DNA from: Pirellula staleyi DSM 6068
GTDB lineage: Bacteria; Planctomycetota; Planctomycetia; Pirellulales; Pirellulaceae
Assembly: GCA_945870455.1 (NCBI GenBank)
Contig: CAMBSL010000039.1
Location: forward strand, 1 to 32,301
Length of the DNA: 32,301 nt
Reading direction: 5' to 3'
Shown here: positions 26,281 through 32,301 of the stretch, piece after piece
Numbering within the stretch: the stretch's first letter is position 1
Layout of the letters: every line of letters begins with the position of its first letter
The notes under the pieces: generated by a model
Seen by the model: the letters and a program-made list of their open reading frames with translations, nothing else
What the model was told of the DNA's origin: nothing
Databases searched by the model: none
Position numbers and translations under genes: made by a program

Positions 26281-26715
26281 TTAGCAGAATGACGCGAATC
26301 GCGTTGAGGGCAGGCTGCTGCGTAGAGTTTTTTCAATCCGAACTTGATGTTTGTCATTGGTAAACGCCTCGATGATTCCAAGGCGACGCATCACAATGAA
26401 CGAAACTTGATCAACGATTCCAGCTTGGCTTGTATCGCCAGTTGAGTAAGTCTTCCATGCCTCATCCCAATCACCTACGGTAGGAAAGATTACTTCGTTA
26501 CGTTGTTCGAGGTAGTCTCTTAATAGGTAGGGTTGCTGTCGATAGGTTCGGCGGGCAGCAGTATTTCCGCACTCAAGGAGGATGTAGCTAGTCGTAATCA
26601 AGGAGTGGCGTTTTGATTTGATCAAGTCGAAGGCGGCGAGCGCCGCTTCATGCCATTGATCAGCACGATTCCACATCGCGACAAGGCCGACAGTGTCTAA
26701 GAAAATAGCAGTCAT
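26281..26715 (-). CDS. PIN-domain toxin (VapC-like) with altered C terminus
   Basis: A 144-residue PIN-domain RNase. The acidic residues expected for metal binding are Asp7 (IFLDT), Glu49 (LLECG), Asp102 (IVDQVS) and Asp121 (FTNDKH). The start overlaps the antitoxin stop in ATGA (26712-26715). After His123, near the normal end of the fold, the last 21 residues (QVRIEKTL...FASFC) do not look like a PIN terminus. Their DNA begins with a 23-base string shared exactly with the other PIN gene, read there in a different frame as IKFGLKKL. The four acidic sites lie before that point, so activity may be retained. VapC toxins cleave tRNA or rRNA when the antitoxin is lost. Confidence 0.85.
   Translation of the reverse strand: MTAIFLDTVGLVAMWNRADQWHEAALAAFDLIKSKRHSLITTSYILLECGNTAARRTYRQQPYLLRDYLEQRNEVIFPTVGDWDEAWKTYSTGDTSQAGIVDQVSFIVMRRLGIIEAFTNDKHQVRIEKTLRSSLPSTRFASFC
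26326..26348. repeat. 23-base exact repeat, copy 1 (end of first PIN gene)
   Basis: Identical, in the same orientation, to 27192-27214. Here it encodes the altered tail of the first PIN toxin; flanking bases differ completely from those of copy 2. Confidence 0.9.
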
Positions 26716-26927
26716 TCTGGATGCTCGTTGTGATTGGCCGCATCGTCTGGATGGCCGCCGTCGAAGCTCGTGGTCAAGATGGAATAGACGTCGTCCAACG
26801 TCGGACGTTCGGAATCCTCCTTAACAGAGCGGACTTCGAATTCCACCTCGCAATGGTCAGGTAGGTCGACGGCTTCGATTGGACGAAATACGCCGTTCTC
26901 GTAAATCGCATGGATAGTTTTCGTCAT
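26712..26927 (-). CDS. DUF104 (AF2212-like) family antitoxin
   Basis: A 71-residue protein opening MTKTIHAIYENGVFRPIEAVDLPD, the diagnostic DUF104 start (small beta-barrel antitoxins paired with VapC toxins), and CEVEFEV, the second strand pair. The acidic C-terminal tail (PTLDDVYSILTTSFDGGHPDDAA) would be the toxin-binding arm. AAGGG lies about nine bases upstream of the ATG. It overlaps the PIN gene by four bases, giving the usual antitoxin-first operon that is probably autoregulated. Confidence 0.85.
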   Translation of the reverse strand: MTKTIHAIYENGVFRPIEAVDLPDHCEVEFEVRSVKEDSERPTLDDVYSILTTSFDGGHPDDAANHNEHPE

Positions 26928-26962
26928 GTTGATTGACCCTTGGATTGTTTATGATGCAGAGC

Positions 26963-27352
26963 TCACTTCCACAATCGGGTCACGCCGTACGGATCGAACG
27001 ATTTATCCGCACTTAAAAGTGGGATGCCTTCCATGAGCGCTTGCGCTGCCAGTAGTCGGTCGAACGGGTCACGATGGTGCCATGGCAATCCGGCGTGCCG
27101 CTCAGCGTGGTCGAGCGTAATCGGCAATGCTATCAGCCCGAGATCGGCGATTGCCTTGTCCATCCACTGGCGATACGGCAAGGATAACGGCAGTTTTTTC
27201 AATCCGAACTTGATTGCCATTTCCCAAATCGTAGCCGCACTGATGAGTCGGTCATGTGACGGATCTTGAATCAATTGTTGGGCTAGAAAAGATAGTTGTG
27301 TTGGGTCGTCCGCTGCCCATATTACGGTGTGCGAATCGAGCAGCAGTCTCAT
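26963..27352 (-). CDS. PIN-domain toxin, Sll0205-like group
   Basis: A 129-residue PIN protein with all expected acidic sites: LLLDSHTVIWA (Asp6), ATIWEMAIKFG (Glu44), HRDPFDRLLAAQA (Asp95, Asp98) and LLSADKSFDPYGV (Asp116). The IKFGLKKLPL segment after Glu44 is standard for this group and is the origin of the 23-base string also found in the other PIN gene. The start overlaps the antitoxin stop in ATGA (27349-27352). It probably cleaves RNA when free of its antitoxin. Confidence 0.9.
   Translation of the reverse strand: MRLLLDSHTVIWAADDPTQLSFLAQQLIQDPSHDRLISAATIWEMAIKFGLKKLPLSLPYRQWMDKAIADLGLIALPITLDHAERHAGLPWHHRDPFDRLLAAQALMEGIPLLSADKSFDPYGVTRLWK
27192..27214. repeat. 23-base exact repeat, copy 2 (inside second PIN gene)
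   Basis: Encodes the conserved IKFGLKKL segment in frame, so this copy is taken as the original. Copy 1 is at 26326-26348. Confidence 0.9.
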
Positions 27353-27585
27353 TCCACATATTCCTTAAAATCCTCGAGAGGATCATCGAATTGTTCCATG
27401 GACAAGACAGTTCCCCGCAACGTGCCCAAGCGAGGAATTTTTCGGGGGGCCACCTGCGGGGCTGTCGGCACCAGGCGCGCTACTGGCTGGTTGTTTTCCG
27501 TAATCACCACTTCATCGCCTGGTGCCAGCCGATGGATGATCTCCTCCAGTTGGGCTTGGGCCTCCTGGATCGTTAAGGTTGTCAT
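27349..27585 (-). CDS. Phd/YefM-type antitoxin
   Basis: The ATG at 27585 with GGAG eight bases upstream gives 78 residues; the frame is open further upstream to 27759, but that part has no antitoxin sense. The N terminus (LTIQEAQAQLEEIIHRL, then GDEVVITENNQPVARLVP) is the Phd DNA-binding fold that also represses its own operon. The C terminus (RGTVLSMEQFDDPLEDFKEYVE) is the usual toxin-neutralising arm. A TATAGT-like -10 candidate lies in the 50 bases upstream, without a clear -35. It overlaps the toxin by four bases. Confidence 0.9.
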   Translation of the reverse strand: MTTLTIQEAQAQLEEIIHRLAPGDEVVITENNQPVARLVPTAPQVAPRKIPRLGTLRGTVLSMEQFDDPLEDFKEYVE

Positions 27586-27755
27586 GTTCGGTTCTCCTTT
27601 CGTGCTTACTATACTATGCATTGTCTCAAAAGTCCTAGCCAATGCTGCTGCGGGACACAAGGCAGCGTGAATATCGTGCTCTGCGACGCGTCTAATATTC
27701 GAATCCATCGCACTCTTCAGAACAAATCCAGTCAGAAGCGAATTCAAACGGGTAA

Positions 27756-27992
27756 TCAAATGTTGCTTTTCGAGACTCTAAGTCCCCAAGTTTCTGCGTC
27801 CCAGGATTGCGTGCAGACGCCGCAGGTTGTGAGTGTTGTGCATGACCTGCCGAACGAAGGATCGCTTCGCCCCATTTGCCCTTTGCTTGCACAATCTTGA
27901 CCGATACCTCGACCTCTTGGCATCGGCAACTCAAGCTCCTCATCGAGCTCGATCGTCTTGCCGTGGACTATCCCATGAATTGTCTTGTTCAT
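27756..27992 (-). pseudogene. Frameshifted orphan antitoxin
   Basis: The ATG at 27992, with GGAG eight bases upstream, starts MNKTIHGIVHGKTIELDEELELP, a recognisable antitoxin N terminus. The frame then turns to nonsense. The adjacent frame continues QEVEVSVKIVQAKGKWGEAILRSAG, the normal continuation of the family. The break lies near 27917-27925: two missing G bases in the codons for the usual Pro-Asp-Gly-Gln turn would explain it. Beyond RSAG neither frame looks right, so the 3' end is lost as well, and there is no toxin gene beside it. It is probably the remnant of a third toxin-antitoxin pair. Confidence 0.7.
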
Positions 27993-28113
27993 TGTAACGT
28001 CTCCTTGAATCGCGCTCGGGTCATGTTTATGAATATCATCACTATTCTACTCGCCGAAACGGATGCCTTACGATTCCGGCTACCAAGGAGCAAACCACTG
28101 CGACCCTGCCCTG

Positions 28114-30927
28114 TTATGCAAGCATCTTTTGCCAGGTATCTTTGGCGACTTGCAAGGCTTCCGGGAGCTTTTCCGGATGCTTCCCACCCGCTTGCGCCAG
28201 ATCGGGCTTTCCTCCTCCGCCACCACCCACCGTCACCGCCACGGGTGTGATCCATTTTCCTGCGCTGAAGCCTCTTTCCACCAGCGATTGACTTATGCCC
28301 GCGATCAGCGTGACTTTGTCGTCCATCGAGTTGGCTAACAGGATCGCGATTGGGTCGGCCGAACGCTTGCGAATTTGATCGATCCACTGCCGCATCATGC
28401 CCGGATTCGCGTGCGGTGTCTCAGCCACAATCATCTGAGTACCCGAAACAGTTTGAGCCATCCCCATCAAGTCATCGATCGACATGCTCCCGCTCGACGC
28501 GATCTGCTGCATCTGCTGATGCAATTGCAACTGCTCCGCTAACATCGTTTCAAGCCTGACCGGCACTTCTTCGAAAGAAACATTCAATGCCCGCGCCGCC
28601 AACTTGAAAGCCGCTCGTGTACTGCCGTAGGCTTCAAGCTTTGGAACGCTTTTTCCCGTGGCAATGAGAGCGGGAATCGCTTCGTTGCCACTCCCGCCGA
28701 CAAGCTTCTTCAACTTGCGAACAGCCGTAACCAACTCCATGGTTTTCTCGCCCAATAGTGCGATCGGGCAACCAAGCAACTTCGCCACTTGCATGGCCAA
28801 CGTCTCGACCTTTTGACGCTGGTCAACAGCTCGTTTGCCGGTAAGTGCCGTGATCCGCCTTGTACCAGAGGAAACGCTTTCTTCTGAAAGAATTTCAATC
28901 ATGCCAACATCCTTTGTGTTGGTTAGATGAATACCGCCGCAGAGTTCTTTTGAAAAACCGCCCATGCTAACCATTCGCACAGGGTCCGGGTACTTTTCAC
29001 CAAAGAGCATCATCGCGCCTGCTTCCCGAGCGGTTGCGAGCGGAACCAATTTCCAATCGACGGGTGCTTCCTCGAGAATGCGTTCGTTCGTTATCGATTC
29101 TACTTGCTTGAGTTGCTCGTCACTCAGTGGCTCTTGATTGCTGAAGTCAAATCGAAGCCAATCTGCATCGACCTTGCTCCCCTGCTGTTGCGCGTGACCG
29201 CCAACGACCGTTTGCAGAGCATGGTGCAAAATATGGGTCGCCGAGTGAGCCCGGCGAATGGCATCGCGACGGTTGCTATCGACTTTGGCCGAAACCATGT
29301 CTCCTTCTTTGAATTCGCCCGAGGTCATCTTGCCATGATGGATGATTAACTCGCCGCTGCGTTGCGTGTCCGAAACCTCGAACTCCCCTTTCGATGTGAT
29401 GAGTTTTCCAGAATCGCCAACTTGGCCGCCGCTCTCGCCGTAGAATGACGTTCGGTCGAGAACGATCCGAGTCATCTCGGTTGGGGTGGCTGAGGAGATG
29501 ACACCAACCAATCGATCGTCTTTGGGTTTGCCAATGATAAGGCCCTTGATTTGCGCCTCGACCTCGGTTTTGTCGTAGCCAAGAAACTCGCAATGTTGCA
29601 ATGCTTCTTTGAGTGTTTCGATTGGGCCGGTTTCAAAGAGCTCTTTTCCGCCGCCGCCGCTGACTTCGCCGTGTTCGCCCATCGCGGCTCGATAGCCGTC
29701 CCAGTCAAAGCCGTAGTTCTTTTCGGCAGCGATCTGCTGAAACATCTCAGGTGGAACGCCATACGTTTGGTACAAGCTGGCTGCTTCACGGCCATCAACC
29801 ATGACACGGCCCGACGATTGCATTTCGCCAAACACGCGACCAATGCGATCCAACCCCGAATCAATGGTTGCAAAGAAGTCCGACTCTTCGCGTTTCATGA
29901 CTTGAGCCACGCGTTCGCTTGTTTGCGTAAGCTCTGGGTAGACCGCCTTCATCATCTGAGCCACGATGGGAACAAGCTGGTGCATAAACGGCTCGCGCAA
30001 GCCCATTTGGTGACCGTCGAGGACAGCCCGTCGCAGCAATCGCTTAATGACGTAGCGAGCTTTCTTGGGCCCTGGATAGACATTTTCATGGATCGCAAAG
30101 GTACATGCCCGCACATGGTCGGTGATGCGGCGCAAGCGTCGACCATTGTCGCTTTCGTATTGATAGTTGACTCCACAAACTTCCGCTGCTGCATTGACAA
30201 TCGGCATCAAAATGTCGATGTGGAAATTCGTCGTCACGTTTTGAAGAACACTTGCAGTACGTTCCATGCCCATACCGGTATCGATGTTCTTGCTCGGCAA
30301 TGGGCGCAAGTTATCGGGTGGATTCCCAACGCGATTAAACTGGGTGAACACCAAATTCCAAATTTCGACGGTTTTACCTGAATCGAGCGTGTAATAAATT
30401 TCGCTACAGGGGCCGCACACGCCGTCTGGACCTTGGCTAGGGGCGGATGCGGGCCAAAAGTTTTCGTCTTCCTCCATTCGGCTGATTCGACTGATGGGTA
30501 GCCCGATACTCTCGTTCCAAAGCTTGAACGCTTCGTCGTCGTCTTTATACACGGTGACCGTCAAGCGATCCGGTTCGATGCCAAGCCATTTTTTGTCCGT
30601 CAAAAACTCCCAAGCCCATGCGACGGCTTCTTTCTTGAAGTAGTCGCCGAAGCTGAAATTGCCAAGCATTTCAAAGAAAGTGTGGTGGTACGACGTGCGA
30701 CCAACATTGTCGATGTCGCCCGTTCGCAAGCATTTCTGGCAAGTCGTCGCCCTGGTAAAATCGAGTTTTACCTTGCCGAGAAAGTGGTCTTTGAACTGGT
30801 TCATGCCTGCCGGAGTAAACAATACGGACGGGTCCCAAGTCGGAACAAGTACGTCGCTGGCCTGTCGATGGTGGCCTTTGGATTCGAAGAACGACAGATA
30901 TTTTTCGCGTAACTCGTCCGTTTTCAT
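28114..30927 (-). CDS. alaS: Alanyl-tRNA synthetase
   Basis: A full-length class II synthetase of 937 residues charging tRNA-Ala in the cytoplasm. The N-terminal catalytic core has FFESKGHH, SVLFTPAGMNQFKD, CQKCLRTGDIDNVGRTSYHHTFFEMLGNFSFGDYF in sections about 13-97, and DTGMGMERTASVLQ (216-229). The editing domain that removes Ser and Gly has its zinc ligands His561, His565 (HSATH), Cys663 and His667 (CGGIH). The C-terminal DHHA1-type domain has a glycine run near the end (GGGGGGKPDLAQAGG). It is somewhat longer than E. coli AlaS (876), mostly through insertions in the middle and C-terminal parts. No ribosome site precedes the ATG. It lies downstream of proS and the isomerase on the same strand. 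Confidence 0.97.
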   Translation of the reverse strand: MKTDELREKYLSFFESKGHHRQASDVLVPTWDPSVLFTPAGMNQFKDHFLGKVKLDFTRATTCQKCLRTGDIDNVGRTSYHHTFFEMLGNFSFGDYFKKEAVAWAWEFLTDKKWLGIEPDRLTVTVYKDDDEAFKLWNESIGLPISRISRMEEDENFWPASAPSQGPDGVCGPCSEIYYTLDSGKTVEIWNLVFTQFNRVGNPPDNLRPLPSKNIDTGMGMERTASVLQNVTTNFHIDILMPIVNAAAEVCGVNYQYESDNGRRLRRITDHVRACTFAIHENVYPGPKKARYVIKRLLRRAVLDGHQMGLREPFMHQLVPIVAQMMKAVYPELTQTSERVAQVMKREESDFFATIDSGLDRIGRVFGEMQSSGRVMVDGREAASLYQTYGVPPEMFQQIAAEKNYGFDWDGYRAAMGEHGEVSGGGGKELFETGPIETLKEALQHCEFLGYDKTEVEAQIKGLIIGKPKDDRLVGVISSATPTEMTRIVLDRTSFYGESGGQVGDSGKLITSKGEFEVSDTQRSGELIIHHGKMTSGEFKEGDMVSAKVDSNRRDAIRRAHSATHILHHALQTVVGGHAQQQGSKVDADWLRFDFSNQEPLSDEQLKQVESITNERILEEAPVDWKLVPLATAREAGAMMLFGEKYPDPVRMVSMGGFSKELCGGIHLTNTKDVGMIEILSEESVSSGTRRITALTGKRAVDQRQKVETLAMQVAKLLGCPIALLGEKTMELVTAVRKLKKLVGGSGNEAIPALIATGKSVPKLEAYGSTRAAFKLAARALNVSFEEVPVRLETMLAEQLQLHQQMQQIASSGSMSIDDLMGMAQTVSGTQMIVAETPHANPGMMRQWIDQIRKRSADPIAILLANSMDDKVTLIAGISQSLVERGFSAGKWITPVAVTVGGGGGGKPDLAQAGGKHPEKLPEALQVAKDTWQKMLA

Positions 30928-31047
30928 TGTGTGAAACTTAGAATGTTGGATGAAATCTTGGAATGGAGCGACTGCAAGGGATTCGTGGTTTCGCGAAGCC
31001 TACAGAACTGCCGATGCCATGAATTTACCAATAGACTCGTTTTTCGC

Positions 31048-31065
31048 GTAGCCCAGCTTGGCTAC
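31048..31065. terminator. Short hairpin at the end of the isomerase gene
   Basis: GTAGCC, six bases, GGCTAC overlaps the isomerase stop codon. Read on the minus strand it is followed by GCGAAAAACG rather than a T-run, so termination would be weak at best. The 133 bases up to alaS contain nothing else of note. Confidence 0.35.
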
Positions 31066-32078
31066 TTGCGGCCGAGTATCCGATCCATCGAATCGGAGGT
31101 TTGCCACACGAGCGCTTCGGGATAATGAATATAAGGGTGGAAATATTCGAAGGTTAGAAAACCGTCGTACCCGATCTTGTCCAACTCCTCGGTGACGGCT
31201 GGCCAATTGGTAGTGCCGTCCAAAAGAGGACGAAACGTTTCGAGAGAGTAGTCCGTCCCTTTCTTAGTGAATTCCTTGAGATGAACGTTCTTCGTTCGCT
31301 TGCCAAGTATTTTCACCCAATGCTCAGCATGCTGAAACATCGAGATATTGCCGGTGTCAAAATGAACCCGAACGAATGGGCTAGCAAAACTATCAACGAA
31401 GCTGTTTATCTCCATCGGCGTCATCAAGTAGCCGTTGAAGAAAATGTTTTCGATGTTGAGGTAGATCTTCCACTTTTCGGCATCGCGAACCAATTTGCCA
31501 ATCGCTTGCTTGGCTCGTTCGTCGCAAACGTCGTTCGCCACCGGCTCATGGTCGTCTCGCCAAGGGATATGGACGGCGCCTGGAACAACCAAGACATTCT
31601 CGACCCCCATATCAAAAGCGGCTCGTCCGATATTGCCCGCAAGCTCAAGCCCACGATCGCGTTTGACGGGATCGTTGGAGGAGAGCGGGTAGGGCCAAAA
31701 GAGGAAGGAGCACAGTCCACTGATTTCAATGCCGATATCGTCGGCCATCTTGCGAACGGCAGCGCAGTCCTTCGAAGTCGCTTTTGGCGAAAGGTCATTG
31801 TCTAAATCGTAGTTCAATTCAATGCCGTCAAAACCAGCATCTTTCGCGAGCTGCATGCACTCACGCAAGTTCATGCGTTGCGGATAGGGGAACGCCCAAA
31901 GATTGATCGATTTCTTCATCGAGTAACGCTTTGGTGAGCTACGCCTTGCGTCAGGCTGCAGCGTTGTTGCAGCTTGGGCGGGCTCAAAGGACATGGCCGA
32001 AAGGCCGATACCGGCAATCGTAGCGGCCAACGCTTCGCGGCGGTGCATTGCAAGGTCGCTAGAGGATGGGGATTTCAT
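31062..32078 (-). CDS. Tat-exported sugar isomerase/epimerase-like TIM-barrel protein
   Basis: From the ATG at 32078 the protein has 338 residues and a Tat-type N terminus (MHRREALAATIAGIGLSAMSFEPAQA). An ATG at 32093 is possible; the frame runs to 32180 but would overlap proS. The AP-endonuclease-2/xylose-isomerase barrel is clear: GFDGIELNYD, the metal-ligand strand LNIENIFFNG, VRVHFDTGN, NVHLKEF and the closing GFLTFEYFHP, carrying the Glu, Asp/His and Glu ligands of the family. Planctomycetes encode many such proteins, most of unknown substrate (inositol, hexulose or sugar-acid epimerisation are typical guesses). It starts about 22 bases after proS and probably shares its transcript. Confidence 0.88.
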   Translation of the reverse strand: MKSPSSSDLAMHRREALAATIAGIGLSAMSFEPAQAATTLQPDARRSSPKRYSMKKSINLWAFPYPQRMNLRECMQLAKDAGFDGIELNYDLDNDLSPKATSKDCAAVRKMADDIGIEISGLCSFLFWPYPLSSNDPVKRDRGLELAGNIGRAAFDMGVENVLVVPGAVHIPWRDDHEPVANDVCDERAKQAIGKLVRDAEKWKIYLNIENIFFNGYLMTPMEINSFVDSFASPFVRVHFDTGNISMFQHAEHWVKILGKRTKNVHLKEFTKKGTDYSLETFRPLLDGTTNWPAVTEELDKIGYDGFLTFEYFHPYIHYPEALVWQTSDSMDRILGRK

Positions 32079-32100
32079 GGGATTGTCTCGCATTTTTGCG

Positions 32101-32301
32101 TTAATAAGACTTAGCGAAAATCGCTTGTGTGGCAGTGGGCTTGCCAGTAAAGAAACAAACGCCTTCACCTGAGGGCGCATCTAGCGGAATGCAGCGAATC
32201 GTGACTTTCAATTCGTCGAGCAGTCCTTGCACTTCTGCTTCGCTGGCAAACCAGCATTTGGCGAATCCACCACCCGTCGACTGACCTTGCTCATCGTCCG
32301 G
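32101..32301 (-). CDS. proS: Prolyl-tRNA synthetase, C-terminal end only
   Basis: The last 66 codons of a minus-strand gene that begins beyond the window. It reads PDDEQGQSTGGGFAKCWF, then ELKVTIRCIPLDAP, GEGVCFFTGKPT and ends IFAKSY. This is the zinc-binding-type C-terminal domain of the archaeal/eukaryal-like prolyl-tRNA synthetase (TIRCIP, G.C..TGKP, FAK.Y), not the bacterial editing type. The reading frame, stop and ending are intact. Confidence 0.85.
   Translation of the reverse strand, partial: PDDEQGQSTGGGFAKCWFASEAEVQGLLDELKVTIRCIPLDAPSGEGVCFFTGKPTATQAIFAKSY

Noticed and set aside
29551-30381. A 276-codon open frame on the strand opposite alaS
   Set aside because: It lies wholly within the conserved alaS coding sequence and has no recognisable motif; long antisense frames are expected there from codon bias.
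1-32301. CRISPR arrays, complete insertion sequences, integrase or attachment sites
   Set aside because: No regularly spaced repeats, full transposase or integrase genes, or flanking direct repeats were found; the only mobile-type material is the repeat family, the RAYT fragment and the Rpn-family gene.

Overview
The window looks like chromosomal DNA from a planctomycete, probably close to the Pirellulaceae (Rhodopirellula and relatives). This rests on gene content: a sulfatase, a PSCyt1/DUF1549/DUF1553 protein paired with a DUF1501 protein, two secreted multihaem cytochromes in one operon, and a membrane Ser/Thr kinase with an N-terminal zinc-finger-like segment and a C-terminal beta-propeller-like region. 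Weak or absent Shine-Dalgarno sites are also typical. No RNA gene, CRISPR array or complete insertion sequence was seen.

Layout. 1-2463: 3' part of a long U32-family gene (RlhA-like), convergent with a sulfatase (2488-4107, minus). 4219-4545: small unknown gene. 4676-6911: a broken two-gene cassette for an MBOAT O-acyltransferase and its SGNH-like partner, closed by a long hairpin (6990-7054). 7107-10228 (minus): two translationally coupled pentahaem cytochromes. 10358-13117 (minus): an unknown exported protein followed by pdxJ. 13453-13839: small exported protein, then a nested palindromic repeat (13870-14033). 14131-18418: PSCyt1/DUF1549/DUF1553 and DUF1501 genes, overlapping. 18602-18960: small gene fragment and RAYT/REP-type repeats. 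18989-22626 (minus): Ser/Thr kinase followed by a double-FHA protein.

22659-25245 is accessory in character: an aspartic-protease-like remnant, a perfect palindrome, a PadR regulator plus six-TM membrane protein, and a frameshifted N-terminal scrap of a REP-associated tyrosine transposase. 25298-27992 (minus) holds an Rpn/PDDEXK_2 nuclease and a toxin-antitoxin cluster: DUF104-type antitoxin with PIN toxin, Phd-type antitoxin with PIN toxin, and a frameshifted orphan antitoxin. 28114-32301 (minus) returns to housekeeping genes: 3' end of proS, a Tat-exported sugar isomerase-like protein, and alaS.

The best candidates for under-described biology are the kinase/double-FHA pair, the PadR/six-TM pair, the coupled cytochromes with a CX4CH haem site, and the repeat/RAYT remnants. 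Clear signs of decay and rearrangement are the MBOAT-SGNH cassette, the protease-like remnant, and a 23-bp exact repeat linking the ends of two different PIN toxin genes. All functions are assigned by reading motifs; no database search was possible.
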